From Pseudoalteromonas sp. G4 (GTDB lineage: Bacteria; Pseudomonadota; Gammaproteobacteria; Enterobacterales; Alteromonadaceae): a stretch of DNA of 64,000 nt. Location of the stretch: assembly GCF_028875915.1 (NCBI RefSeq), contig NZ_JAPEHW010000008.1, forward strand, positions 1 through 64,000, in the 5' to 3' direction. The translations under genes were made by a program, and so were the position numbers. Positions 1 to 11,600 of the stretch are shown piece by piece. Below the pieces are notes generated by a model, which was not told the DNA's origin, did not search any database, and saw nothing but the letters and a program-made list of their open reading frames with translations. Numbering within the stretch: position 1 is the first letter of the stretch; each line of letters opens with the position of its first letter.

Positions 1-214
1 GTGTCCTAATCATTGAACTCTGTCAATATCCATCGTTATTACAAACTCATTTTAGAGTTTACAAAAACAGGCCAAAAGCTACTTCAGCCTCCTTCTGAGT
101 AAGTTTCGCTGTAGCTAGCGAGGTGACATTTTTTAAGGTTGATGAACGAGATTTGATATCTAAAATATCAATAATATTGGCTTATATGCTTATATAGTCT
201 GGAGCGATGGTAAC

Positions 215-403
215 TTACTCATTCAATAAACGAATTAAACTACTAAATAAGCCACTTAGTTGTTTACGGTGTAACTCACCACCGCATTTAGGGCACTCAT
301 CCAAAAAGTAATCATTTGGCACAACATCACTTCTAGGGGCAATAATTTTATGCCAACGACACTGGTTACAACTTAATCTTACAGGGTTAGGTCTTACAGC
401 CAT
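215..403 (-). CDS. small zinc-ribbon protein (62 aa)
   Basis: Short protein with two CxxC pairs (C12/C15 and C37/C40), the arrangement of a treble-clef or zinc-ribbon fold; function unknown. The ATG at 403 has a good ribosome binding site (GGAG, about 7 nt upstream). It follows the Druantia-Zorya operon but is cut off from it by an intrinsic terminator at 415-454, so it is probably transcribed from its own promoter (437-478). Its place next to defence genes suggests an accessory or regulatory role; that is inference only. Confidence 0.65.
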   Translation of the reverse strand: MAVRPNPVRLSCNQCRWHKIIAPRSDVVPNDYFLDECPKCGGELHRKQLSGLFSSLIRLLNE

Positions 404-414
404 TCTAGCTCCAA

Positions 415-454
415 TTAAAAAACGGTGAACGCCATTAAATTAACATTCACCGTT
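415..454 (-). terminator. intrinsic terminator of the Druantia-Zorya operon
   Basis: A perfect 9-bp stem, AACGGTGAA (421-429) with TTCACCGTT (446-454), is followed on the minus strand by a run of six T (to 415). It lies between the stop of the ZorC-like gene and the start of the zinc-ribbon gene. The hairpin loop contains the proposed -10 hexamer of the downstream gene. Confidence 0.75.
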
Positions 455-478
455 TAAATGATGGGGTTTGCAAGCTTG
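437..478 (-). promoter_or_regulatory. CAAGCTTG-type promoter, copy A (before the 62-aa gene)
   Basis: Palindrome CAAGCTTG at 471-478, then on the minus strand 28 nt and the hexamer TAATTT (442-437). Four other operon heads in the window have the same layout. The palindrome centre is 71.5 nt upstream of the start codon. It is embedded in a further inverted repeat, GGGTT/AACCC (464-485). No good -35 hexamer is visible. Confidence 0.55.
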
Positions 479-511
479 TGAACCCTGGGTAGAACCAAAT
501 TTACTATGAGG

Positions 512-2530
512 CTACAAATCTAAAAGGTTTTTGTCATAAGCTAAGTTTTTACTTTTTAAAGTCCTTAAAACTTTTGATTTCAACATATTTATCCTTGCAG
601 ATTCCTTCCTGCGAGATAGCTCATCATAAACTTTTTTAAGAGAAATACTGTCCTTTTCATTTTCGTAAAGATGTTCAAAGTCTATAATTGTCAATGAACT
701 ATATGGACGTGAATCAATTCCTTCGATATCCCGTTTTACTGCTCTACCTACTTTACCAAGTCCTTCATAAGGATCATTTTTTTTAGGTGAGACTAAAAAG
801 TTTAAACCATACCTTTTCGCTAACTCTGCCGCAGGTTCGTAACCAAAAGAAGCTGATTCTTTAATCCAATCTTCCGCATTCTTTTTGCTTTCAATTGGAG
901 CTTTAGGATTATTAATTATACTAACACCCAGTAGATACATTGCCTCAGGATTATTACTGTTAGCTGCTCTAGCTAAATACTTATCATAAATTGCGCGTTG
1001 TCCATCTAAAAGGGCATTTTTAGCTATTGCTAAGTCTCTATAGCTTTTCTTTAACTCAGGTGACAAGTCTTTATACTTAGAAGTTTTTTCTTCTTCAGCC
1101 CAAAACTTATCATTCCACCTTTCTAAATGAGCTACTCGTTCAGACAATTTTGAATCGTCGGGTTTTTTTAAGCCATTTACGTGACTATATTTACCAACCA
1201 CTTTTGGTAAGCCATAAAAGTATTTCAACCCACTATTTGGCAATATATTCAGTTTAGTTCTTAACAACTTTTCTAGAGAGTACTGCCATAGGTATTCATG
1301 GTCGTGAACAAAACTGTAAGTCATATTCCTAATACTAGATAAACTTATATCTCTCGAGTTTAATAGTCGCTCTATATTTCTAGATGAGTATTCAAATATT
1401 CTCAGCTCGGCGGATGTTCCTCGAAGTACTTCTGCAAATAAGTACTCTCCAAGTTCAAAAATAACCACTTCTTCTGTGGCGAGCAGGTCATTGGCAATAA
1501 TTACTTTATGTTCATCTATGTTAAGTTCTTCTTCTATCAGTTGGTATGATAATTTAGGCAATATAAGTAAAACTTGTTTGATACCTTTACTGTAGTTTTT
1601 CCAAAACTCAGATCGAGATTTAAGTTGAGTAGATTCTGTTTCATTAATATTCAAAGGGTTGTTAACTTGATTAGCTAACTCACTAAGCAACTTAGCTAAC
1701 TGATCAAATATGTAAAAGTCATTAATATCATATTTATCTTTTAGTATGTTTCGCGATGAACTGCTTAATTTATGCCAAAGTGTTTTATCTTCATTTGGTA
1801 AGCAATTTTCTATTATCCAATTTTCAGTTCGACTCTTAAATGAAAATGATGAATTAATAAGATCTTCAGCAACTAAGAGTTGTTCTTTAATAGTTAAATC
1901 ATCAATAACGGTTAACAACCAGAAGTCATCACTTTCAGATAATTCGAATGGCAAACTTTTGACCAAATTTTGTATGAGCTTAGTACGAGTAAAAACTGGT
2001 TTTGCGAATTTAAGCCTTCTAATGAAATCAAACGTACTAGCATTGTGCTCTCTTGCCAACTTATGACACCCGCAATAATTACCCTCTGATAAATTTATTA
2101 ACCATGCAATTCTATTTTGGTGTTTATTTCTTAGATAAGGTTTTGCTTCATTTAAGGTCTCGAGAAGGAAACGAGGATAGTATTCTTGTTCTTTCTCTAA
2201 ATATTGGCTTGCAAGGAAAAATGCGATATTCGCTACAGAATCAAATTTATCAACCGCTTGCCATACTTGAATTAAAATATCCTTACCATATTGTTCATCA
2301 TCAACATCAACTTCACTTTTAAAAAATAAAAGCCACTCACTCAAAGTAATCACTTCAGCATGCCCATTCCTAATGTAAGTCATTATCTGAGAAAACGATA
2401 TAGGTGGAAATTGAGGCACATTGCTTCGCGATTTACCAAAACTGCTGCCTCCAATATCATCAGCATTTATAAGGCTATTGTTTACAGGAGTTCTAGGTGG
2501 TTCAAAAACAATTCCACTTCTAGATTTCAT
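512..2530 (-). CDS. ZorC-like EH-signature protein with Sel1-like C-terminus (672 aa)
   Basis: Last gene of the zor block. It overlaps zorB by 11 nt and has a strong binding site (AAGGAAGG) inside zorB. Residues about 300-430 resemble the EH_signature domain of Zorya ZorC: an aromatic FWKNY motif near 309, a hydrophobic strand ending in E367, and an H-containing segment (H409/H411) followed by LWQYSLE. Residues about 505-590 look like Sel1/TPR-type helical repeats (AANSNNPEAMYLLG, ASFGYEPAAELA). In Zorya I, ZorC is thought to act as a DNA-binding partner of the ZorAB motor. The family call comes from motif resemblance alone; the Sel1-like tail is unusual as far as I know, and a different Zorya effector is possible. 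Confidence 0.55.
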   Translation of the reverse strand: MKSRSGIVFEPPRTPVNNSLINADDIGGSSFGKSRSNVPQFPPISFSQIMTYIRNGHAEVITLSEWLLFFKSEVDVDDEQYGKDILIQVWQAVDKFDSVANIAFFLASQYLEKEQEYYPRFLLETLNEAKPYLRNKHQNRIAWLINLSEGNYCGCHKLAREHNASTFDFIRRLKFAKPVFTRTKLIQNLVKSLPFELSESDDFWLLTVIDDLTIKEQLLVAEDLINSSFSFKSRTENWIIENCLPNEDKTLWHKLSSSSRNILKDKYDINDFYIFDQLAKLLSELANQVNNPLNINETESTQLKSRSEFWKNYSKGIKQVLLILPKLSYQLIEEELNIDEHKVIIANDLLATEEVVIFELGEYLFAEVLRGTSAELRIFEYSSRNIERLLNSRDISLSSIRNMTYSFVHDHEYLWQYSLEKLLRTKLNILPNSGLKYFYGLPKVVGKYSHVNGLKKPDDSKLSERVAHLERWNDKFWAEEEKTSKYKDLSPELKKSYRDLAIAKNALLDGQRAIYDKYLARAANSNNPEAMYLLGVSIINNPKAPIESKKNAEDWIKESASFGYEPAAELAKRYGLNFLVSPKKNDPYEGLGKVGRAVKRDIEGIDSRPYSSLTIIDFEHLYENEKDSISLKKVYDELSRRKESARINMLKSKVLRTLKSKNLAYDKNLLDL

Positions 2531-3179
2531 TTAAACCTTCCTTTTTAAATGATCCAAGTAACTCTTGTCCTTTAAATTGAAAACGAAACATAACCTTCCG
2601 GTCTGATGCATTGTCAGACAGTTGATCGGCATCAAGCGAGCCTCGCCCAGCTAATAATACTTTTTTAAAAAAGTCATGTTTGTGCTCAAACTCCATTCCA
2701 TGGATGAAATGAGATACACTGTTAGCCCTCTTTACACTCAACGCCATGTTATAACTAAAATCACCTTCTCTACTTGAATGCCCTTCAACTACAATCCTAG
2801 TAACTTCTTCGGCAATATCACTGTCTTGAAAAACAACACCACTATATATAGGTACAAATGTATTTAAAAACGCTTTACCTGATTGCTTTAAGTCGTGCTC
2901 ACCTTTCTCGAATAAAACTGAATCAAGTATTGAAATATCCCCAGTAACTGGATCAGCCTCAACAGCAATATTAGCTTCGCTTAAAGCATGGTTTATACCT
3001 TGGATTATCATAATCCTCTTATTTTTGCTGGTTTCTTCTGACTGAGATATTTGTACAAGTGCACTTATTAATAATAAGGCAAAAATCATTAATAAAGCCG
3101 ACATTAAATCGCCAATGGATAACCATGCGCCACTATCATCAACTTCTTCTGTTGTTATCGAGTTTTCATGAGTAAGCAT
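2520..3179 (-). CDS. zorB: ZorB, MotB/OmpA-like subunit of the Zorya motor (219 aa)
   Basis: ZorB forms the membrane motor of Zorya with ZorA and anchors it to the cell wall. An N-terminal membrane segment (about 20-43) carries the expected aspartate in IGDLMSALL (D24 in this numbering), the proton-path residue of MotB-type proteins. The C-terminal domain has OmpA/peptidoglycan-binding features (VEGHSSREGDFSYNMALS, then GRGS). I chose the ATG at 3179, with GAGG 7 nt upstream; the longer reading from 3212 only adds 11 residues and a 47-nt overlap with zorA. The gene overlaps zorA by 14 nt and is probably translationally coupled. Confidence 0.8.
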   Translation of the reverse strand: MLTHENSITTEEVDDSGAWLSIGDLMSALLMIFALLLISALVQISQSEETSKNKRIMIIQGINHALSEANIAVEADPVTGDISILDSVLFEKGEHDLKQSGKAFLNTFVPIYSGVVFQDSDIAEEVTRIVVEGHSSREGDFSYNMALSVKRANSVSHFIHGMEFEHKHDFFKKVLLAGRGSLDADQLSDNASDRKVMFRFQFKGQELLGSFKKEGLNEI

Positions 3180-5217
3180 TTTCAGCCTCTTGCTCATTAA
3201 CTGACTTTTCAAATGCTTTAGCTTCTATTAGAAAATCTGCAGCCTGCGCCAGTCTGTTGTGAATTTTGCTCGCTGCTTCATCGAATCCTTTAAAATATAA
3301 ATCAGAACTTTGATTTGCCGTTTCAAAGTACTTTTGCATTGCTTTAGGTAACCCTTCGGAGATCTCTTTAAAAACTGCACTTGCTTCTGCATATTCTTTT
3401 TTCAACTCTCCAACTTGGGTCCCTACATTTCTAGCAATATCCTCTAGCTTTGAAAAAGTACTAGTTTCAGTTAAGCCAATAGCCTCAACTAGCCTTTCAA
3501 TAGTTGCTACACTTGCCTGTAAGTGCTCATACTGAGCAGTTAGCTCTTGAAGTAAGTTATGTCTAGTTTGATACTCTTGTTCAAAAACATTTTTAAAGCG
3601 ATCAACAACTTCAACCAAGTTATTTCGCTGTTTACCTAAAGTGTCCTCTAATAAGTTATTTTGCTGATTGAAAAAATCAGTCAGATTGCTTTGATATTGT
3701 TCTCTAAATGCTTCTAACTCAGACTGAACTGTACGAGACATATTTAAAACCTTATTATCAATATCGCCTAAACCAATTCTTAACTGTTCTTGAGCACTTT
3801 CCATTAGTTGACTGGCCGCCTGCCCAGTTACACTTATCACTTTTGTTTGCTCTTCAAAAGACTCGCTGGTCATAGCTAGTAAGGCTTCCAAACGTTTCTC
3901 TATATCAGCAAATAGTTTAATTTCTTTTTCGGTTCTGGCTGTTAGAGATTTATCTAATTTAGTTCCCATCTCTTCAAAGGCAACAGCCGCTCTTTGAGTA
4001 CTTTCGTCAAATGCTATTCTTTGCGAATCCATACCTTTTTCAGCCATTTCGAGAACACTACTCACTTTTATAGTAATATCCTCCATTGTACCTTTGGTAT
4101 CCTCTTTAAATGTCGCCAAAATCTCATTTAATGATGAAGCAAAACTTTGCAACTTATCCATCGTTTGTTGATTGAAAGTATCAATAGTTGAAACTGTATT
4201 TGCTATTTCAGCTAACATTCTTTCTACATTTTGGTTTAATTGCTCATTAACAGTGTTACTCATATTCACCGCACTAGCAGTTTCTTTTAATTGCTCTGAA
4301 ATTGGAGATATAAGCTTGCTCTCCATTTCTTCAATTAAAGATGAAACAATTTGCTTATGATTTATGGTATTTTCTTCTTTTACGTTTTTAAGCTCAGCAC
4401 ACAACTCTTTCATAACAGGAATGAATTCTGATTTTAATGAAGTAGAGACAGCATCCCCTACTTTTACAGATAGTTCATCACCATTAAATCCACCAATTTT
4501 TCCAGCTAACTTATCTAATTGAGCTCCCAAATTGGTTGTAAGATTTGCAATCACTTCAGTTAATTGGTCATCACTTTCAGTTTGTGTGTTATCTGCTATT
4601 TCTTTTAATAGTTCGAAAGGCGTTCGTTCAATACAATTAGTTTCAACCTTATCTATAAATCTATTCCGAGCTTTATTAGCTTTCGACATGCTCAATTTCA
4701 AAATAACGAGCATCACAGCAGAGCAAACCAAACCAACTAAAGAAGTCGCAAATGCTGTTTTCATACCTGTTAGTAATAAAGCTGCAGAGTGAAGTAAAGC
4801 AGTTGAATCATTCCCAACGTTCCCCATATCAAACTCAGCTAGTCCAAGTGTAATACCAAGAAACGTGCCTGCTACACCAATACTTGTTAACAAAGCCGGA
4901 ACTGTTTTATTGTTTGATGAATAGACACTTCCAACTATCTTATTTAACGAATGTGGGATGATTAAATAGCCACCTTTGATATCAATACTATTTTTTGAAT
5001 TCAAAATATTCGACCGAACCCATTTATTCTCAAGTAACTGTGAATTACTTTTGCCAGCTATCAACTGGTCTAATAGCTTTGCTCTTGTTGAAATAGAGGA
5101 CCAGTAACTGTAACTCTGCTTTAACTCCCTTAATAAGACAATTACAAAGATTACAACGATTAAACTAACAACCGAGACAGTAAGCGAGTCTTGTAATAAA
5201 AGTTCTAATAAACTCAT
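3166..5217 (-). CDS. zorA: ZorA, MotA/ExbB-like subunit of the Zorya motor (683 aa)
   Basis: Three membrane segments are visible (about 8-29, 106-127 and 152-175). The second and third have the MotA/TolQ/ExbB pattern of small residues (LLTSIGVAGTFLGITLGLAE). A very long, charged coiled coil runs from about 215 to 650, which matches the ZorA tail that projects into the cytoplasm and is thought to signal phage invasion. The start is 3 nt after the stop of the 112-aa gene, so both are in one operon. The neighbour zorB, with its intramembrane aspartate, supports the Zorya call over a flagellar stator or a Tol/Exb system. Confidence 0.8.
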   Translation of the reverse strand: MSLLELLLQDSLTVSVVSLIVVIFVIVLLRELKQSYSYWSSISTRAKLLDQLIAGKSNSQLLENKWVRSNILNSKNSIDIKGGYLIIPHSLNKIVGSVYSSNNKTVPALLTSIGVAGTFLGITLGLAEFDMGNVGNDSTALLHSAALLLTGMKTAFATSLVGLVCSAVMLVILKLSMSKANKARNRFIDKVETNCIERTPFELLKEIADNTQTESDDQLTEVIANLTTNLGAQLDKLAGKIGGFNGDELSVKVGDAVSTSLKSEFIPVMKELCAELKNVKEENTINHKQIVSSLIEEMESKLISPISEQLKETASAVNMSNTVNEQLNQNVERMLAEIANTVSTIDTFNQQTMDKLQSFASSLNEILATFKEDTKGTMEDITIKVSSVLEMAEKGMDSQRIAFDESTQRAAVAFEEMGTKLDKSLTARTEKEIKLFADIEKRLEALLAMTSESFEEQTKVISVTGQAASQLMESAQEQLRIGLGDIDNKVLNMSRTVQSELEAFREQYQSNLTDFFNQQNNLLEDTLGKQRNNLVEVVDRFKNVFEQEYQTRHNLLQELTAQYEHLQASVATIERLVEAIGLTETSTFSKLEDIARNVGTQVGELKKEYAEASAVFKEISEGLPKAMQKYFETANQSSDLYFKGFDEAASKIHNRLAQAADFLIEAKAFEKSVNEQEAENAYS

Positions 5218-5220
5218 TAC

Positions 5221-5559
5221 TTATAATTCCTTCACAATATATTTTTTTAATTCTTTTTCAGTGAACAGCACATTTGCTAACCTCACTGGTAAATGTTCAG
5301 CATCTGATTTGAGTCCTGATGCTATTTGTAGGGGCTTGCGTAACCGAACACTTAACAACCGTTCCTCATGTGAATCTGAATCACTAGCCTCTTTGAGAAA
5401 AACTTCAGCTGGAAAGCTACGAATTAAGTTGGCTTGCCAAGATGATTTCTGCTCTCGTAAAGACAGAGTTATTGGGTTTTGTGCGCCAAACTTTTCTCTA
5501 GCAAGTTTCCATGCGTGATTTATAGCTATTATTCTCTCAACTATTTCGTTTATTGCCAT
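5221..5559 (-). CDS. small protein between druE and zorA (112 aa), unknown
   Basis: I do not recognise this protein. It is soluble, mixed charge, mostly helical in appearance, with no cysteines and no signal peptide. It lies 75 nt after druE and 3 nt before zorA, in the same direction, so it is very likely co-expressed with zorAB. Its position makes it a candidate linker, chaperone or regulator specific to the joined Druantia-Zorya arrangement. It could equally be a passenger gene. Confidence 0.65.
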   Translation of the reverse strand: MAINEIVERIIAINHAWKLAREKFGAQNPITLSLREQKSSWQANLIRSFPAEVFLKEASDSDSHEERLLSVRLRKPLQIASGLKSDAEHLPVRLANVLFTEKELKKYIVKEL

Positions 5560-5598
5560 GTTCCATACCTAAGTAGAACTAATTGAAAACCAATATTA

Positions 5599-5626
5599 GT
5601 TTGAGGACCTTTTAAGGCCCTCAAAG
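5599..5626 (-). promoter_or_regulatory. intercistronic hairpin between druE and the zor genes
   Basis: TTTGAGG (5600-5606) pairs with CCTCAAA (5619-5625), and the inner CCTT/AAGG extends the stem. No T run follows on either strand, so it is not a standard terminator. It may stabilise or separate the druHE and zor parts of the transcript. Confidence 0.45.
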
Positions 5627-5634
5627 ACAACTAT

Positions 5635-8600
5635 CTAATTCACGCTAACCGTAAACCAGGTTTCCCAATCCGCACTATTCTTTACATACGCACTTTTTTC
5701 TACTTCTAACAAATGCTTTAACTGATCTTCAGCTCTCAACATAAAATCCATTTTATGAAGCCCTTGCCCAACTCGTAAGTTCCAATAACCTACACCTTGG
5801 TCAAGCGTGATTGTGACATTCTCACCTGACTCAAATTCAAGTAATAACGTTCTTCGGTGAGGTACCTGGTATTTTTCTGTCAGTATCAGATTTGCAGAAG
5901 GAGAAACCTTAAATTGTAACCAAGCACTAAAAATAGCCTTATAATCTTCGTCATAGTCCCAATCATGTTGAATTGCATAAGCCTGACTATTACCTCTAGT
6001 CTTAAAGCAGGTTTTCACAGTAGTTGAGATATCTTTTCCATTAGTTAGTGACTTCAGTAACTCTGAAATCATCAACATACTGGATGGACTTTGTATATAA
6101 CGATCGGTATAAGTTATACTTTTCAAGGTATTAGAGCGTATTAACTGCTCTAAATTTTTATTTGACTCAGTTAATTGCTTAAGGAAGTTTGACCCAAACT
6201 TATCTAGAGGAGCATTTAATTCATCTAGTATTTGAATTTCGACTGTGCCAGCATCGCTAACAGGCTCAAAAGTGAGTTGCGTCCCATTTAGCTCTCTAAA
6301 TTCATTCGCTTCAACCGTAATTTGATCGCTTGTAAGCCAATCAATACCAGGTAAGGTCGCTTTAGGTGATGTGTTCGCTACAGAAATACACGTCTCTTGG
6401 TTTATTACTTGAAAAACAATGGGGTGCTGAAAATCAGCTGCATAGATTTCTGCCCCTATTTTTGCCAAGCTGGTTAGGTATGCTTCAATATCTTCATTAA
6501 ACTGAACATCAGGAACGATAACTTGAACACTAATATTTTCAGCTAATAAACTATGGAAGACTGATTTAATGTGGCCCAGTGATGTGTCCCAATCGGATAT
6601 ATTTCTTGATAAAACAAATTTAACTGTTTTAGGCTGACTTCGTATTAGTTCATTTAGTTTTTCTTTGAGCGTATTTGCCACATATTTAACAGGCACTCCA
6701 ATACCAAGCATCTGCTTGCATTCATCTGGTAACTGAATGTAACTTTTAATATTACTTTCGAGCCATTCAAGCGCTTGTGTGCGGTCCAATTTGTCTATGT
6801 CATGGCGAGAATCAGACTCTAGTAAGCATTTATTGCAGAAGCGATCACAGTGCTCACTACAATCTAATATATCTAGAAGGTTTATGAGAAGATTTTGAAC
6901 ATTATCTTTGGCTGATGTTGCAAAGCCTGCGCCACCACTTAACATATCGAATAACTGTATTGCTTGAGCTTGGACACTTTTTTCAATTAATGTCGCCCGA
7001 TTGCCATAACCGACTTCATTAATAGATATGCCTAGTTCATTTACCAGTGCTTTTCTGAGTGCTACAGCAATTGTTGTAGCAATAGACACATCACTTAAAT
7101 ATTCATTGGTAATTGGGCTCCTTAAGATTAACTCAAACACATCGGTTGTCGTTTGGTATCCCAAGTGAATATTTTCTAATATTTTGCCATTGGCATTACA
7201 TTCAGCCTTACCTTTTTCATCACGTTGAAACTTGTTGGGCATTGGCGGTCTATGTGGCTCATCCAAGGCAAGTGCTTTAGGTAATTCCGATAAAGGCGTC
7301 ATAGACTCTGCTTTACCACAACTTAAACAAATGCCATAACCAGTTCCATGTAACCCTGAGCAATGGTGGAATACTTGGCCTGCGGTGTCACTTACCATAA
7401 ACCCTATCTCAGGATTAGGTAATGCTCTGTGCTCTCCTTTCCCTATTACCCAAGGTTTCTCAACAGGTACATAATGGGTACTGGCTATATTATTTGTAGG
7501 TTCGTGATAAAAATCAACAACAAAGCCGCTAGGTTGGATTACTTTACGTTGGTTTTTTAAAGGTATTGGTGCTGCGCATTTGGCATTCGTACATACAATT
7601 TCACTTTGCTTACTTAACTCCCCCTCATATCCTGTTTGGCCACAACTACTGCAGCGCCATGCCACATCAAACTTTTGAGAGTCTTTACCACCATCCACAT
7701 GAATATTTTGCCAATTTAGTGAAATACCTGCTGATCTATGTACTCGACCATCAAGCACTAATTCAGTACCAGGTGCAAATTCACGAATTGCAACAGCAAG
7801 ATTACGGCTTGGCATGCCACGGCTCAACGAAACATTATCTTCACGCTCTTCTTTATTTTTAAAGCGTTCTTTATCTTCTTTCTGACGAATATAATCTGTC
7901 AAAGAGTTAACCGAAAGGTTTACAACATCTGTCGGGAAGCCGTAACCAGGTAGAAAGCCTCGTGTTGCTAAGTCTCGTAAAAGGTACTCTTTTATCAAAC
8001 GGTTAATGTCATTTGATAGCTTATAACCATACGGACTCTCAAGCTCTGTCTGAGATAGCTCAGACTCAATATAGTGGTATTCACTTAACCAACGTTCAGC
8101 AAGATCTTTAATTTTTAATACAGTGTCATTACGCAACGTTTTTTCAGAACAATCGGCTAACACTGTACCTTTTACCAATAAGTTAATATCGTCTGACCAT
8201 TCAGAACTTAATCCATTTACCCAGTCGATAAACTGCTCATAAATTGCTTTACTACCCTCATTTTTTAAATAAAACCACTTTAAGTTTAGAAAAAGCTTTT
8301 CTTTTGTTGTGGTGCCAATTTGCTCTCGTAAAAAAGAACCTAATAAAAATGAATTAACATGGCGTTGTACTATTTTTTTAGAACTAAAAGTAACTCTAGG
8401 AGCCGCTATTGGCGTGGTAAAAGGCCAGCTTGGTTCACTAAAGACAAATTGATCATGAGGGTTATTTTTACAAATTGTAAAACCAATTGCGCGTGATTCA
8501 CTCGAACGACCCGCTCGACCCGCTCTCTGTAAATAATTCGCCGGATGTGGAGGCACATTATTCATTACAACAGCTGAAATGCCGCCTATATCGACACCCA

Positions 8601-11600
8601 TCTCCATGGTCGTTGAGCAATTTAGAACATTTTTTTGGCCATTTTTAAAGCGCTCTTCGTAACGTTCTAAGTTATCAGAAGACTGTTGGGCAGAGTGCTC
8701 GGCTGTTGTATAGTAAAACCCACCTTCTACAGCACTATCGTTAATATCCGTCCATAGATTCTGCTCACGTAATAATTTAACCTTCTCGTCTTTTGCTACA
8801 TTTTCACGAATTTCTTCAATGAATGTTGAATTGTCTGTGCTTGTATCAAATTCCCAAATTGATGGTAACTGGATTAATTTACAAAGGTAATTCTCTACAT
8901 CTTTGTTCCAAGGCATATAAGGCGAAATGCCCGCAAAAATAGTATCAATTAACTTATTAGTAACAGGGCAAATATAGGCTTCGGTTAATAAGCTAAACTC
9001 AACTGTTTTTAAATTTAGTTGATATTGTTTTCCTGCATACTCGGTAAGCGTTTTGCTTTTAACTAAATCATTCCACGCGGCTTTTAGCCAAGTATTGAGC
9101 CTATCTTCTTCATCGTTTCCGATATCCTTAAACCCTGCGGCTTGTGCCAATAGATTAATTATTCGTTGTTGACGCTTTTTACCTGTTTTAACCAAAGGCC
9201 AACGCTTTACCCTATTTTCATTCTCATCTTTAGAGTCTGGATTAATCAAAAACTTAGGATAAAAGTGCATTCCTACCCAGCGAGATATTTCTGCAGGAAT
9301 TTCGACATAGGTATTTTCTCTCACAAAAAAGTCCATACAAACTTTTAAGTAGTCTTTCCAATCTTTAAGGGTAAAATTAAAGTCCTCCCAATACTCTGGG
9401 ATCTCCCTGATAGATTCAATGCCAGGATAAACCAACTTAACCAAACCCTGTGTTTCGACACTATTTCTGTATTTCGGCCTGCGTGCTACTTCTCGAGTTA
9501 ATATCATTTCAGACAGTTTAGTGGCATCGTTTTTCTGAAAAACCTCTGGAGAGAAGTAATGATTCTCATAGGTCATTGAAGTAGAGATGTTGGGTTCTCG
9601 CCTAAGCACATCAACTAATTCTCGCCATGAAAATGAAGTTGGCACAATAGCAGAAGTTTTACCCGCCTCTAAAAATGAAATATAAGTATCTAATGCTCCA
9701 GCGTCTTCCGGTTTGAGTTTTTTAAGTTGAGGTAACAATTGTTTGAGCATTTCTAGAGGCATGCTCTGAACTTCTTTCACCTTATCCAACACATCAGGTT
9801 CTATATCCAACTTTTCTTCAATGTGTTTTCTAAGTTCTCGAATTAAAGCACCCCTGAAATATGAACGTTCAGCTTCTTGTTGCATACTGACGGATATTTT
9901 CGCTGTGCCTTGTCGACTATCTGTAAACGTAATTAACCTACGCCCCCGAGCTGGTAATTCATTAGGACCTAGTTGTTTAGCATCACTCTCTTTATCAGGC
10001 TCAAAGTCAGGACAGTACTCCAAAATCGTTGGGACGGCATTAGTTGTATAAAAAGGGGCGCCAAGCATTGCACGCCTAAACGCTTTTCCGAGCTTACTTT
10101 TTCCTGTGTAACCACAGCTTGAACACTCCTGCAAATCTTGAGCTCTTTGCACTAAAGCAATATCACCTTCATCAAAATCTAATTTCCCCTCTCGATTGAC
10201 TTCAATTTTAGAATATCCATATTCTTCATTTTCATTTTGGCTAAACACAACTGCTTGAGACGTTTTATAGTCTAATTTTCTCTGAGAGGTTGTATAAACA
10301 GAACCGTTATCCTCTCTATCACCCTCAGATAGTGCAAACTCATCAATATTGCGATCTACCCATTGCTGAATATTTGACTGATTGTCATATACACCGAGCA
10401 AGTGAGGTTCGTTACATTCTTCACAGAATGACAATTCAAGAGCAGGCGCACCACATTCACAACGCATTCGATGCTGAGAGTACACATTGCCAAATGCCCA
10501 ACCGTCTTTAAGTGTTGAGTTTTGTTTATGACTACAGTTTTTATCTATACAAGCCCATAAACCGTTTAAGGTTCTTTGAAAGTAATGTGCTCTCAGTTTT
10601 AAAAACGCTTCATCGTGACTACTTGGTTTTGTCGCTGTGCATAAATCAATCCACTGATAAAGCTCTTTTTCACTGAGATTAAAATGCGATAAATCTTTCT
10701 TAATTTCATTTATCGTTTTTGGTGGTGTATTTGGCTGTGTTAATAATTCACGTAATGAAATCGCAATTTCACTTGCTTCTAACGCTTGGTAACGAAGCAT
10801 TGAAACACCGGGGTCTTGCTTTTCTTTTGTCTTCCCTGGCAATTGTCCCTTGGGCTCAATTGCAGCAATTTCCTCAAAGCTCAAAGTGTTAAAGGTTCTT
10901 TGTCTTAATGGCGGCACAATACGTTGCCCACCTATAACGGCTACTTGTTCTGTTGAGATATTTGCTAAATCAGCTAAGTATTTTTTTAGACTCTCTTCAG
11001 CTTCGGCTCCAGCAATAGTTGCAGATGTTGCTACAAAACGAATATCTTCTGGCTTTACCTCAAACGCCTGCATTACTCGTCTTAGTTGTAATGCTAGCTC
11101 TGCCGCTTGCGAACCTACATAGGTATGCGCTTCGTCAAGTATTATCCAGCGCAACTTTCCTTTTGACTTTTCTATAATTGGCGCATCGGTTTGCCTAACC
11201 AACATATACTCAAGCATAGTACCGTTAGTTACCAAAATTGGTGCTGGACTTTCTCTTAGCGCATCTCTACACATCACTTCTTGAGGCGTTTTCTTTTGAA
11301 TTTGAAGTTCTTTGCTTTTCAAATACTCAGGTGTTTTACCATTAAATAAACAGAAACGAATATCCCCGTCGAAATGCTGTGTCCAAGCATTTAAACGTTC
11401 TCTCTGTGAGTTAATTAGTGCATTAAGAGGGTATAAAAATATCGCTCGAACGCCTTCGAGTCTTTGCTTAGATTCACTCAGCTCATTATGTAAGTCCTGT
11501 AAAACAGGTACCATAAAACACTCGGTTTTACCTGAACCTGTACCACTTGTAATAATGCGAGAATTAACTTCATCTTTTTTTAATAAATCTTTCCAAGCTT

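Noticed and set aside
1-214. Possible gene remnant on the minus strand (a 40-codon frame ending LTQKEAEVAFGLFL)
   Set aside because: No start codon or homologous motif; too little to call.
2520-5217. Flagellar stator MotAB or Tol/Exb pair
   Set aside because: The long coiled-coil tail of the first protein and the defence neighbours fit ZorAB; no flagellar or TonB-system genes are adjacent.
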